DNA from: Anopheles merus | Lineage: Eukaryota; Arthropoda; Insecta; Diptera; Culicidae | Length of the DNA stretch: 64,000 nucleotides | Assembly: GCF_017562075.2 (NCBI RefSeq) | Contig: NC_054082.1 | Location: 17,182,927-17,246,926, forward strand | Reading direction: 5' to 3' | Shown here: positions 13,801 to 24,000 of the stretch, one piece after another | Numbering within the stretch: the first letter of the stretch is position 1 | How the letters are laid out: every line of letters begins with the position of its first letter | Notes under the pieces: model-generated | The model's database searches: none | The model's input: the letters and a program-made list of their open reading frames with translations, nothing else | Told to the model about the DNA's origin: nothing | Position numbers and translations under genes: made by a program

Positions 13801-15709
13801 GTGCTGGAGGAACTGGAAACGAACATTATACCGATCAATCCGACCATCATACGTGTAATGCGCGTCCTGCGGATCGCCCGCGTACTAAAGCTGCTGAAGA
13901 TGGCCAAGGGTATCCGTGCTCTCCTGGACACCGTAATGCAGGCGTTGCCACAGGTAAGCAATATCAACTGTATGGCGCCATTGCCATCGTTACTCACTTC
14001 CCTTTTTTGTTTTGTTCTCTATTCTCCGCCCCGTTCGATCGGAACACCGTTAGGTCGGTAACCTGGGCCTGCTGTTTTTCCTACTATTCTTTATCTTTGC
14101 CGCACTCGGTGTGGAGCTGTTCGGGCGGCTCGAATGCTCCGACGAGGTGCCGTGCCAGGGTTTGGGAGAGCATGCACACTTTGCCAACTTCGGTATGGCC
14201 TTCTTGACGCTGTTCCGTGTGGCCACCGGTGACAACTGGAACGGCATCATGAAGGACACGCTGCGGGACGACTGCGACGACGCGGCCGATTGCGTGAAGA
14301 ATTGCTGCGTGAGCACGATCATAGCGCCGATCTTCTTCGTCATCTTCGTGCTGATGGCACAGTTCGTATTGGTGAATGTGGTTGTGGCCGTGCTGATGAA
14401 GCATCTGGAAGAAAGCCACAAGCAGATGGAAGATGAATTGGATATTGAAACGGAGCTGGAACGCGAATTCGAAAGAGAGCAAGAGTTTGAGGAGGAACAA
14501 GCGCTTTGCATGCAGCTGAACGATGATAACAAGCAAGTTCAAAAACGCCCACTAACCAAAGTTTCTTCCTTGCCTTCGAATTTCACGTACAGTACTCCGA
14601 TCTTGGAGAAGAAGAGCAATATTCAACGTCGTCAGACCATACAGTATTTCAACCAGAATCTAGGCCTCTCGGTTTTCAACTCATACACCAATAACAATTC
14701 CTATGACGAAACGGCGGAGAACAATATCAACGCCGAGGGCGAAGAGTTAGCCCCGGGTGGTGGCGTCCCGGGCGCCCGGGACGAGTGCGAGGAGAAGAAG
14801 ATGAAGAAGATTGGCGAGGGGGTCGGTGGCCTGGTGGCAGCCGACGGTGGGAAGGGCGTTGCCTCCGACGGTCTCAACTCGGCCAAGGAGTACAACGTCA
14901 ACTCGAAAAACGTTAACAAGAAGATCCTGATCAACAAGACGAACCTTTTCAGCAAGTCTTGCGATGGTCGACCCTCGGGCGGGGACGGTAAGCGGGGCAA
15001 GGGTGGTTTCAAGGAGGAATGCCTAAACATTTCAATACCGGCGGTACCGCTGGTGATCGGTGGCGCCGGCAAACCCGAGACCGGCCGGCCGGACGATCCC
15101 CATCACCGGGGCGCATCGGCACCGGCCGGTCTCGCTGATGGTTCGGAGGGCGACGTTCCGGTTGAATCACAGTGCTCGACAATCACCTCGTCTAGTAGAT
15201 CGCGGCATCAAGCCGGTAGCAAGCTGGAATCACGTCAATTGAGCTTGGACTACGAACCGGCCAGAACCCCGCGGCCGAACCCGGACGGTGACGGGGTGCC
15301 GCTCGCTACCGATGGGTGCGTGCCGGTGGCGCCCGCGGGCCCAGGCCCTGCGTCCTCCGCTGTCGGGAACGGTGGCAGCAGCAACACGACGACCAGCGGC
15401 AGCACTGTTTCGAACAAATCGTTTCTATCGGTTCCGAAGCTGCAGCCCAAAAGCCGATCCGGCAGCACCAAGCAGCTGTTCAAACAGTCCGCCCTGGACG
15501 AGGACGGGGAGACGAACGACGAGAGCTCCCTGCTGCTTCCGGTGGCCACCGTCGCCGACAGTGGCGGCCCCGGCAGCAACCATTGCCACGGGGGCGGCGG
15601 CACCCTGCTCGCCATACCGGGCGAGGGCGGCGGTTTCGGTGCGGATACGGTCAAGAATTCGGAATCGTGCGAAATCATTCGCATCATCTCCGAGCGACGC
15701 AAAATTTAA
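636..15709 (+). CDS. Ca-alpha1T: T-type (Cav3) voltage-gated calcium channel alpha-1 subunit, 3' part of the gene
   Basis: Pore subunit of a low-voltage-activated calcium channel in the plasma membrane. Exons: 636-757, 859-1013, 1083-1175, 1251-1492, 1866-2262, 2375-2554, 2644-3347, 3456-3659, 5009-5129 (or 8807-8972), 10333-10488, 10572-10754, 10821-10967, 11051-11525, 11601-12174, 12244-12436, 12503-12814, 12911-13129, 13207-13399, 13490-13953, 14054-15709; all phases agree and give about 2,262 residues. The selectivity residues are E (codon 1095, LEGW), E (10345, QEDW), D (13073, SRDGW) and D (14231, TGDNW). This EEDD ring is diagnostic of Cav3. The I-II linker carries the basic gating-brake helix (YIGHLYRRFKRR). 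Domain II S1-S5 lies at 3100-3659, domain III at 12260-13330 and domain IV at 13550-14410. S4 arginine/lysine ladders are visible, for example RVLRIARVLKLLKMAKG in IVS4. A tail of about 430 residues follows IVS6. The N-terminus and domain I S1-S5 lie outside the window. Confidence 0.95.
1770..1830 (+). repeat. Long CT/pyrimidine tract before exon 5 of the T-type gene
   Basis: A pyrimidine run of mixed T-rich and pure CT repeats. It ends 36 bases before the CAG acceptor at 1865 of the I-II linker exon. It is far longer than the usual polypyrimidine tract. Confidence 0.8.
3660..5008 (+). other. Ca-alpha1T: Intron 8 of the T-type channel gene
   Basis: A 1.35-kb intron between domain II S5 and the short turret exon. 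It includes an AAG/GAAG run near 3770-3810 and a GT run at about 4662-4677. No coding exon with compatible phase was seen. Confidence 0.7.
5009..5129 (+). CDS. Ca-alpha1T: T-type channel domain II turret exon, short form (alternative 9a)
   Basis: This 121-base exon codes for the end of IIS5, the extracellular turret and the start of the pore helix. It reads ILGMNLFGCKFCEKN, then a short loop, then the WALVTVFQ pore-helix start. The acceptor is CCCAAG at 5008 and the donor is CAG/GTATTT at 5130. It enters with one base completing a serine codon and exits in phase 0, exactly like the exon at 8807-8972. Its turret holds three cysteines. Using both exons, or neither, would shift the frame, so the two must be alternatives. 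Confidence 0.9.
6001..6033 (+). repeat. GTTTA pentanucleotide tandem repeat
   Basis: About six perfect copies of GTTTA in the T-type intron. Confidence 0.9.
6234..6292 (+). repeat. AAAC-type tetranucleotide tandem repeat
   Basis: About nine CAAA units, followed by CGAA and CCAA variants, showing point divergence within one array. Confidence 0.9.
8807..8972 (+). CDS. Ca-alpha1T: T-type channel domain II turret exon, long form (alternative 9b)
   Basis: This 166-base exon has the same boundary phases as 5009-5129. It codes ILGMYLFGGKFC, then a longer charged loop, then the matching WATVTVFQ pore-helix start. The turret is 15 residues longer than in the short form and has five cysteines instead of three. 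The acceptor is TTATAG at 8806 behind an AT-rich tract, and the donor CAA/GTAAGTG at 8973 is near consensus. The shared flanks (ILGM.LFG.KFC and CDRK.F..LWA.VTVFQ) show that the two exons arose by duplication. Confidence 0.9.
8973..10332 (+). other. Ca-alpha1T: Intron after the long turret exon
   Basis: A 1.36-kb T-rich intron with several GT runs (about 9118-9138, 9247-9262, 9407-9418). It ends at the TCTAG acceptor at 10332. No exon seen. Confidence 0.65.
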
Positions 15710-17000
15710 AAACTCAAACAAAAAAAACAACAGTACAATGCAGAAACGGGCATGGTAGGTGCACCATGCGGGCGGTGTGCTGTGCGTTTACCCATTTGTT
15801 TGTGCCCGCGCACAACCATAACCCCAAAGCAATTAAGATTACATTCGTAGGTTTGTTAAAAAAAGATAACGGTCAAACTGTTCATTACATCAAGTATTAT
15901 TAGCTGGTCTTTAGATAGTGATTTTATGCAAACAGTGCCAACTCCAACCATCTTCGGAGCCGTACGCGAAGGTACGGCGGCGGAAGCGTAAAAGCAATTC
16001 ACCCCGGATGAGGTTGCCCCGGGTAACGTGGGCCGTGTTTCGACGTGTCGAAACGAATCTTCCTCTCTCTCTCTCTCTCGGTTTTTATCCTTCCTTTCGG
16101 TAGGAGAGGTTTGATGCTACACACATGCAGGACTAGCAGAACAGATTCAGGATATTCAGTCGCTCCCAGTATGCCGGCACAGCTAGGGCCTAACTGGGAT
16201 CGCAAGCCGTCTCTCATGGCTCTCTTGCTGTTTGCCCGGGCGGCGGGAAAGGAAACAAAGGAAAAACATGGATCAAAAAGGACAATCTTAGAAGTATCGC
16301 CTTTATAGAAGTGAATTTAGCACGACGCAGAACTATGAAGTTTTGTATTCATATTGAAATCGATGGTGTATTAGGTCTAGCAAGAACAAAAAAGGAGGGA
16401 AAAACTAGCAAATCCTCAAGCGTAACAACAAGTGTACTCTCGTTATTATGGAAGGTAGCACTCTCCGATTTATCTATTACTATTGTTCCAGGTAATAAAG
16501 AAATAGTATACGTAACGACGCTTGCACTTTGGTGGAGCTTCGGCTGAAGAAAAAAAACATCCGAAACAGTTTCAATCGTTCCTGTGGAGATAATTTGAAA
16601 AGATATTCGCAAAACGTATGTACCTCTTTTGCTAATTCTTGTAACGGCTTTTACTCATTCCGACAAGCAACGGATTTAACGGAATATTCAAACCCATAAC
16701 TGTGCACTTTCCGTTTATGGCAGAGCGCAATTATAATTCCTACCGATTCACAGATGACCGCCCTAAACTACCGATTTTCCATTTATCCTACCGCAAAATC
16801 ACAGATATTTGATTTTTCAGTCGTTTAAGCTTAATCTGTGGCGCTTGGGATGCTGTTTCAAGGATTGCTAACCTCATTTGTTACTTATCGCGCTGATGCA
16901 CGTTTGTTTGTCTGGCATTTTTTTATTTTTATCCGTTAAAATGTAATGTTCATAATAAGTAGAAAATGTCAGTTGCGTGGATTCCGAGAATTGCTCGTCA
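15710..17000 (+). other. Probable 3' UTR of the T-type gene and intergenic DNA
   Basis: Follows the TAA stop at 15707-15709. It has a short CT run at about 16063-16078 and AT-rich sequence with one AATAAA at 16494. No coding region was recognised. Confidence 0.5.
16494..16499 (+). terminator. Candidate poly(A) signal for the T-type gene
   Basis: AATAAA about 785 bases after the stop codon. It is the first canonical signal I noticed downstream. Confidence 0.35.
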
Positions 17001-17558
17001 AAGAAAATCATTTAAATTTCAGTTTGAATCTCGCTGTCGGCGGTTAAAGCTTACCCGACAGACAAAGAGATTGAAATTTTCAGGCGATGGGTAAGTAGAA
17101 ACACACGGTGGGGATCCGGCCCAAGATCGGATCCGAAGTCCGTTGTTTTGGGCTAAAAATTAAAAATGGCGGATGGAGCGCTACCACGGAAAGAATGCGC
17201 TCTATTGCATGCCTTTAAAATGCACGAGGCGCTCTTACTGAAAAGAACGCTCGCTCGCTTTCCGTTTCTTTCGGCATGCGCTGCGCTGAATTGGTACCCC
17301 ACTTGATTCCAGCGAGTTGCGCTGCGCTGGACTGAAACCCCCTCCCGCTCGTTTCTTTCTTAGCGCGCTGTGCGCTTCCCTTTACACGGACTTGGTGCAC
17401 CCGAATCAAAAGAAAAACTTTAACACATCAAACTTGGTTTATAAATATTTTATCACTTTTATTGCAAATTAAACGCACATTTCAATTCATAGCTTCACAC
17501 AATTAAATTTAAATGGTTGCGTTCTCAACAGTGCTCCTGCCGAAATCTGCCAATATAA

Positions 17559-17753
17559 TCTGGCCACACTGGTCCGCAGGTCAAGGCGAGCTTTTTGGCG
17601 GCCACCGTCGCAAAACGTCAAAACCGACGTCGCCAGCGCCTCGAAATCGTTGCGAGTTTCGCTCGCTGGCGACGTCGGTTTTGACGTTTTGCGACGGTTT
17701 TGCGACGGTGGCCGCCAAAAAGCTCGCCTTGCCCTGTGCGCAAAGTGACCAGA
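17559..17753. mobile_element. Palindromic foldback element (MITE-like)
   Basis: A 195-base inverted repeat. The left arm core (17582-17639) and right arm core (17664-17731) are near-perfect reverse complements around a loop of about 25 bases. The right arm carries an extra 11-base TTTTGCGACGG copy. The outer ends (TCTGGCCAC and the complement of GTGACCAGA) are also inverted but more diverged. No open reading frame and no clear target-site duplication. MITE-like is an inference from the structure. Confidence 0.75.
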
Positions 17754-18108
17754 AATACCGATGTATATATATATCTAGGGTTTGAAGGAAAAAATCTCAA
17801 TTTTTTAATACTACAAAACTCAGCCAAACAATTAAATCAATCTAAATAATCCAGCGAAAATCAATTGACAGCACGAACGATAAAATCGTATCCAAGGAGC
17901 ACTGCTGCGGTCCTAAGCGGTCGCGTGGAGCCCCGACAAAAATAACTTGTCACCACAAAAAAAATGTGCATCTTAGTCCTTCTTTGGCTTAGAATTCCAA
18001 TTTTCAGATCGACATTTCTTCATTTGTGTAACCGCTGATAAAATAAATAATTAAAAAAATAAAATTTCGATAAAATTTTGATGCGCCTACCGAAAACCGC
18101 CAAAATAA

Positions 18109-18121
18109 TCTGGCCACACTG
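18109..18121 (+). promoter_or_regulatory. Motif-1-like core promoter element of the NSUN2 gene
   Basis: TCTGGCCACACTG lies 80 bases before the NSUN2 start codon. It resembles the Drosophila motif 1 consensus YGGTCACACTR bound by M1BP, which is typical of housekeeping promoters, with C in place of T at one position. A 37-base block around it (18086-18122) is repeated with few changes at 17536-17572. Confidence 0.5.
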
Positions 18122-18201
18122 TGCTCCCGTGCTCGCTGTCGAATACTGACCGGCATTTCTTCCTTTGAAAACAACGTGTCGCTGCTAGGTTCGGGGGAAA
18201 A

Positions 18202-20622
18202 ATGGGCAAACCAAAACACATGACGAACAAACAGAACCCGTTTGCGAAGAAGAAACGCAACAACAAGGAAAAGGTAAATTATCTGCACGATGATCAATGT
18301 AGCCTCTTGTGCCCAAATTTAACATGCTCGATCGCTGAACTTTCAGGCCGCTGAAGCTCCGGTGCGTCGTGACAAGCCGTACGAAAGCATCGTGCTGGAG
18401 AATGAATCGTTCGAAGCGTACTACAAGCACCAGCAGATCTGCGGCAGCGATGCCGAGTGGGACCAGTTTATGGCGCACATGCGAAGAAACCTTCCGGTAA
18501 CGTTCCGCATCACCGGCTCGAAGGCACAGGCCCAGCTGCTGCTGAAGCTGATCAAGGAAGACTTCTTCGAAGAGTACTTCCGGGCGGTGAAGGAGCTGCG
18601 CAAGGAAGAGCCGGACGCGCTGGTTGAGCCGCCCCGTTGCCTCGAATGGTATCCGCGGGAAATGGCCTGGCAGCTGGAGCTGTCGCGCAAAGACATTCGC
18701 CGGTCCGAGCCACTGTTCAAGTTGCACAATTTTCTCATCTCGGAAACGAGCTCGGGCTACATCAGCCGGCAGGAGGCGGTCTCGATGATACCGCCGCTAG
18801 TGCTGGGCGTGGAGCCGCACCACAAGGTGTTGGACATGTGTGCGGCACCCGGTTCGAAGACGGCACAGCTGATCGAGTCGCTGCACGCCGGCGACGGTGG
18901 CACCATACCGTCCGGGTTCGTCATGGCGAACGATGTGGACAACAACCGGTGCTACATGCTGGTGCACCAGGCGAAGCGTCTCAACTCGCCGTGCTTTGTG
19001 GTAACGAACGGGGACAGCTCGACCTTTCCCGCGATGCAGTACACGAAGGACGACGGTACGGTGTCGCCGCTGAAGTTCGATCGGGTGCTCTGCGACGTGC
19101 CCTGCTCGGGCGATGGAACGCTGCGGAAAAACGCCGACATCTGGAACAAGTGGAACCTGGCCCAGGCGTCCAACCTGCACGGGCTGCAGTACCGCATACT
19201 GAAGCGCGGGGCCGAGCTGCTCGAGGTCGGCGGCAAGCTCGTCTACTCGACCTGCTCGCTGAACCCGATCGAGAACGAGGCCGTCCTGCACCATCTGCTG
19301 AGAGAGTCGGACGAGTCGCTGGAGATTGTCGAGTGCAGCGGTGCGCTGCCGACGCTCAAGTATTCCACCGGTCTAACCTACTGGGAGCCGGCGTCGAAGG
19401 ATTTAACGTTCTACAAATCGTTCGATGAGGTGCCCGAATCGCAGCGAACCGTTCTGCGCCCCGGTATGTTTCCGCCGCCGAAAGAGGAAGCCGTGAACAG
19501 GTATCATCTCGATCGCTGCCTGCGCATCTTGCCGCACCAGCAAAACACGGGCGGCTTCTTTGTGGCACTGCTCGAGAAAAAGAAACCCCTGCCCTGGGAA
19601 ACGGTCACGGCGGTGGTGGGGGCGGACGGACAGGAATCGTCCGAAACTGCCATCGTGGAACCGCCGCAGAAGAAAACGAAGTACATGCGTGGGTTCAAGG
19701 AAGATCCGTTCGTGTTTTTCGACGAAAAGGAGGAGGTATTCGACTCGCTCAACAAGTTCTTCCAGCTTAGTGCAGGTAAGAGTTCACAACGCCCCCTTGT
19801 TTGGACCATTTATGTCACATCACATTTTCTCTGTTTCTTCGTAGACTTTGAGCCGCGGAATCTACTTACGCGATGCAAGGTGGGTAAGAAGAAAAATGTG
19901 TACTTCTGCTCGAGCATTGTGCGTGATATCGTGCAGCTGAACGAGAAGCGCATAAAGATGATCAATCTCGGCGTGAAGTCGTTCGTACGCTGCGCCACAC
20001 GCAACATCGAGTGCGACTTTCGGCTCGCCAGTGAAGGGCTGGCCAATGTAAATGCGTACATCGGCAGTCAGCGTCGCGTGATGGTGCAGAAGCAGGATAT
20101 AATCGCGCTGCTGTCATGCACCGACCCTACCAGACCGCCCGAAATTTCCTCCCTCACTGCTGAAACGCAGAAGAACCTTCAGGGTGTTGGTAAGCAAAAA
20201 TGATGCTGGCTGGTTGGCTTTTCACGATCTAACTGGTCTGATTGTGTCGATCTGTTTTCAGCGTCCGGCAGCTGCGTACTCGAATGTATGGTAGAGGATG
20301 TAAAACTAGCCACGGTCGGATGGAAGGGAGCGATGAGCCTGCGGGCGTATGTTGATCAGTACGATACGGTGCACATGCTCCGGCTGCTCGGTGGAGATCT
20401 TTCGAAATTCGGTAAGTCCGTTGCTCACAGTCACTTTGCGCGCAGTGTAGGGGGGTTATTGTAACATAAAACTATCTATTTCTGTTTGATACAGAAAAAA
20501 ATAAATTCCAAGACAAACGTGACGCAGTGGAAGCCCAGGAGGACGATGAACAGGAAGCGAACGACGACATGGCTGCCGACGATGCCGAGTCAGCAGCCGG
20601 GCAGGAGGAATCTAACGAGTAG
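18202..20622 (+). CDS. Nsun2: NSUN2-type RNA (cytosine-5) methyltransferase
   Basis: Transfers a methyl group from S-adenosylmethionine to C5 of cytosines in tRNA and other RNAs; NSUN2 proteins are mainly nuclear or nucleolar. Exons 18202-18273, 18347-19775, 19845-20189, 20262-20411 and 20495-20622 give about 707 residues (human NSUN2 has 767). Visible features: a lysine-rich N-terminus, the SISRQEAVSMIPP-type block (here YISRQEAVSMIPPL), the SAM-binding loop LDMCAAPGSKTAQL, and ANDVDNNRCY. Both catalytic cysteines are present: DVPCSGDGT (Cys about 277, codon 19103) and STCSLNPIENEAV (Cys about 327, codon 19253). Then comes ILPHQQNTGGFFVALL. The tail is acidic and Q/E/D-rich. Intron 2 (19776-19844) is 69 bases and open in frame. 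The start codon opens a basic peptide and is the first ATG after the promoter motif. Confidence 0.95.
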
Positions 20623-20692
20623 TAGAGTAGAAGCACTTTTAGTGGACGTACAAAAAAAAATTACCCTTCAAATCATTTATATACTTGTTGAT

Positions 20693-20698
20693 AATAAA
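20693..20698 (+). terminator. Poly(A) signal of the NSUN2 gene
   Basis: AATAAA 71 bases after the TAG stop codon. Confidence 0.7.
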
Positions 20699-21093
20699 TC
20701 GCCTTTCTACATTTATTATTACACGTCGCGCGCGATGGTCGGTTTGCTGCCGCACCTGGCGAAAAATAAGAAATCCAACACTACAACAACACATTATCAC
20801 GGCCGAAACTTCTGCCTGTAACTAAGATTTCTAATCTAGCCCGAGCCGAGTGCGGTAGAAACACATACTGCTAACACGCTTCTCGCGTATTGATAACGCG
20901 GAACTGCATCGCTTACACGGCAATCAAGGTCCAAACCACTGGGATCGAAACGAAGCTTCCGACCGCTCCACGCTCAATCGATCAGTTGACGAAAAGCTTC
21001 GCTACAGTTCAGGAAAGGCAGTGGTGTAATAGATCAAATTAGAAATCCTATCCCCGGAGTGTATCAACATTCGCAAGTGTCGATCCGTTAACG
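20699..21093 (+). promoter_or_regulatory. Intergenic region and promoter of the acyl-CoA synthetase gene
   Basis: About 400 bases between the NSUN2 poly(A) signal and the next start codon, so it must hold the synthetase promoter and leader. I recognise no core element in it. Confidence 0.4.
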
Positions 21094-24000
21094 ATGATTT
21101 CGCGTATTCTTGCATCCACCGTACCGGCATGCCGGCGTGCCGGAAGTAGAGCGGTGTTAGTAGAGTTAGCGGCCCGAACCAATGCCTGCGGATCAGCAGT
21201 AGTGCTGAGCCAACGGCGTCTCATGAGCCACGAACGGAACGTGGTACAGTCGCCATTCGGCAGTGTAGACATCCCGGAGAAGAATGTTACCGAGTACATC
21301 TTCGAGGGCTACGAAAAGTATGCAGACAAACCGGCTATCGTAAGTAAACGGAAACGCGCAAACCCTTCTACTTCGATGCGTTTTCTCCCTCTCGTTTGTG
21401 TTCTGATTGATAGCACGTTGTTGCTAAATTATCGCGCGTAATGCGCCGCGAATCCGCCCGTGCGTGTAGAGATGATTGTGTGAAAAAATAATCTATCTAA
21501 CTGTCGGCAACAACCCCCGAAAAGGCCCCCCAACAACGTCGCTAGTAGGTCATTTTCGAATTTGATAAGTAGTGTGATAAGGCGTGCTCGTATTTTGGTT
21601 CGTGCTCAGCCAAGCGTTGGGCCGCCGTGGAAAGACGGTTTGTACTTTGGCCGAGATCGTAATCAAGGAAAACAGGCGCTGGAGGCTGCGGGCATGATCG
21701 TCGCTCGATGTGAGCTGATTATAATTATGTTTCGCAAAAGCTGATTACAAAATATGGAGTCACCCGGCATCGGAACTCCCACTCTCGAACGTCTCGCCTG
21801 GTTACACTGGTTAACACAATATGGTTCTTTCTTTTTTCGCCCTTTTTTCCATAGACATGTGGAGCTTCAAAGCGATCGTATACGTACGGTATGACTTACG
21901 AGATGGTCAAGCGTATGGCCTGTGGTTTGCTATCGCAGAAGGGATGTGCTATGCGCCAGCACGATGTTTTGGGTTTGCTGCTGCCCAACATACCCGAATT
22001 CGTACCGGCACTGCACGGCGGCTTGTTGGCGGGATTGACCGTCACGTTTGCCAATCCCTTGTACACAGCGGGTATGTTGGATGTACCACTTGATCGATCT
22101 ATTATCCCTTGTATCCCAACTGCATTCAGTCCCCCTTTTCGATTTTGCATCCGTTAACAGAGGAAGTATGTCGACAGTTTGAAAATGCCGGCGTGACGGC
22201 CATCGTCACCCTACCGATGCTGCTTCCGGTGGCAGAAATGTTCAAATCGAAGATGAAACACTACAAGGGTACCATCTGCATCGGAGGAAAGCACGATCTC
22301 GATAAGAATATCTACGGTTTTGAGGTGGGTTCAGGTGTTTTTTTGATACGGTATCAGAAGATACTAACCGGTCCTGGTTCTTGGTGTAGCAATTTTTGAA
22401 AGAAAATCATCGCAGTGAGCTCCCAGAGATTGATTGCCACAAAACGGCCATTCTACCGTATTCCTCCGGCACTACAGGATTGCCCAAGGGCGTGGAACTA
22501 TCCCACTATAATCTCGTGGCCAACCTAGCGCAGGGTTCGCATCCAGCCATATCGAAATACTACCAACCCGAGTATCGTAAGTGTTGTGCGATGGATTGAG
22601 ATTGCTGCTTTCAAGCGGCTATGGCAAATTTACATGTTCCGATTTATTTTCCCCATACAATTGCAGTCGAGAAGAAGGAGACTATCCTGACGATACCACC
22701 TTTCTTCCATATCTATGGATTGAACGCTATTTTGCATATGGTAATCAAGTCGAAAAATCACGTCGTTTCCATCCCCAGGTATTTATCCTTCTTAATCTTC
22801 CTCGAGCATTTCCACACACCATCACTGCATTTCGCAAGTCTCACGCATTCAGGAAATTATTTTTACATTTACTAAATTCTGTCAAGCTGCTCTGTCACCA
22901 GTCACGATAAATCACTTACCAATATCACGAATTCTATACCGTTTGAACCCATTTTATTTGGTTATTAACGCACATAAAAAGTCCTACCGGCTCGAATTTT
23001 ACAACCAAAATGCGCCAGCTTCGAACCAACGGCGATGAGCCAAAGCGTACAGTACTGAACCGCGCACTGTAAACACGTTTTGTTCCACGAAAGGGATCGG
23101 CAATCACCCCTAGAGGTTATGTGAAGGTTAGCCAAATTCAAAGATACATCCCGGCGACCGTTACATCGTGCCTGCGGGACGTAAATTTGCCATCTACGCG
23201 CAACCCTCCCATTGGATAATGAATTTCTAGCAATCGGTGCAATTTAGCGCACACGATTGTACACTGAATGTCGCTTTATCGCGCCCTCGTCAGCGATTCG
23301 CAATCAGTGCATTCCGTGCTGCCAGGCGAAACAGTGCTGCCAGCACGGCGCAAGCATTTTTTACGTAATCAATCGATTTCGTTAAACGTCACTAGCTGTC
23401 AACTCGCTCCACGGCCTAATTTTTTTTTACTGAAAACGGGATGAATTTGTGGTGAAAATAATTGCCTCACACGAAAACGCTGCTGGAAAATCGAACCTGC
23501 ACGCGAACAATCGCCGCGTTACCGGAGCCGATCTGTGCGGACTGTACTGCTGTTAGACGGCGTCGCCACCGAGCCGACGAATCCGGCGACGAAAAGTGCT
23601 CCGCAGGCAGCTAGCTGGCAGTCACAGCAGCAGCAGCAGCAGCAGCAGCAGGTGCCTGGTTGGTTCACAGTCAGATAACCTATATTTGCTTATATTTTCT
23701 CCTTCCGTGACGACGACGACGGCTGGCACTTTTACGGTGCGGTGTGTCTTCGGTGGGTCCGGCATTGCGATTGATCATTATCGATGGGATTTCTACGGTT
23801 CCAGTTAGGCTAGGTAAGGAAAAGAAGACGGAAAAGGAAAGCATTCGCTTCGCTTCTTTTTTTTTTTGTTTGTTATGTGTGCGCCCCCTGTGCAATGCGT
23901 GCGTGTGCGAATTTTGATGGTAACGTGTCGTCGTCGCCGCCGCCGCCGCCGCCGCTACTTTGCCGGGGTAAAGGTCCGCGATTCCACCCGGACCCGGACG

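Noticed and set aside
17010..17090. Imperfect inverted repeat AATCTCGCTGTCGG / CCGACAGACAAAGAGATT
   Set aside because: Arms are short with mismatches and an uneven loop; too weak to call an element.
21094..22778. Acyl-CoA synthetase as a truncated pseudogene ending before eIF4G
   Set aside because: The remaining family motifs lie at 33203-33755 and 35726-36016 in matching splice phase, with no stop or frameshift.
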